64,000 bases of DNA, taken from Sthenelais limicola. Taxonomy: Eukaryota; Annelida; Polychaeta; Phyllodocida; Sigalionidae. Location of the stretch: the NCBI GenBank assembly GCA_942159475.1, contig OW804095.1, forward strand, positions 55,332,773 through 55,396,772, read 5' to 3'. The DNA itself is not shown here. Below are more notes on the stretch, generated by a model that saw only the letters and a list, made by a program, of their open reading frames with translations, had not been told where the DNA came from and did not search any database. Position 1 is the stretch's first letter.

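Overview
The window holds one large multi-exon animal gene on the + strand and no other gene I can support. It is a Cav3 (T-type, low-voltage-activated) calcium channel alpha-1 subunit. I find 32 exons in one path, plus two alternative exons. Joined on splice sites (GT-AG throughout), they give one unbroken reading frame of 2298 codons. The first visible exon lies in the domain I pore. The last exon is still open at position 64000. The N-terminus with IS1-IS5, the end of the C-terminus and both UTRs are outside the window.

The organism is an animal with an AT-rich genome and introns mostly of 0.2 to 5 kb. Two features argue for an invertebrate. There is a second alternative exon for the domain II turret, which I know from invertebrate Cav3 genes and not from vertebrates. 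The introns also carry many short fold-back (MITE-like) elements of the kind common in marine invertebrates. A marine invertebrate, perhaps a non-vertebrate deuterostome such as an echinoderm, is my guess; the phylum is not settled by the sequence.

Layout: 1-4460 is intron. 4461-4708 holds two tandem versions of the domain I selectivity-filter exon. 8523-11504 encodes the rest of IS6 and the I-II linker. 16699-29426 is domain II, including two alternative turret exons at 24790 and 26172. 29427-44182 is the II-III linker, spread over seven exons including an 18-nt microexon and an exon with serine-rich repeats. 44417-48461 is domain III and the start of the III-IV linker. 51090-57364 is domain IV. 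58272-64000 is the C-terminal tail, ending in a very long acidic exon. The filter residues are E (I), E (II), D (III) and D (IV), which is the T-type signature.

The most striking find is the tandem exon pair at 4461-4553 and 4616-4708. Both are 93 nt, both have good splice sites, and their proteins are 26/31 identical. The second has alanine in place of the domain I filter glutamate and asparagine in place of the aspartate four residues on. Most nucleotide changes between the copies are synonymous, so both appear to be under selection. The gene could therefore make channels with an EEDD or an AEDD filter, crossed with two turret versions in domain II. UGCAUG (RBFOX-type) motifs sit just downstream of the first turret exon and just upstream of the second, the arrangement expected of an RBFOX switch.
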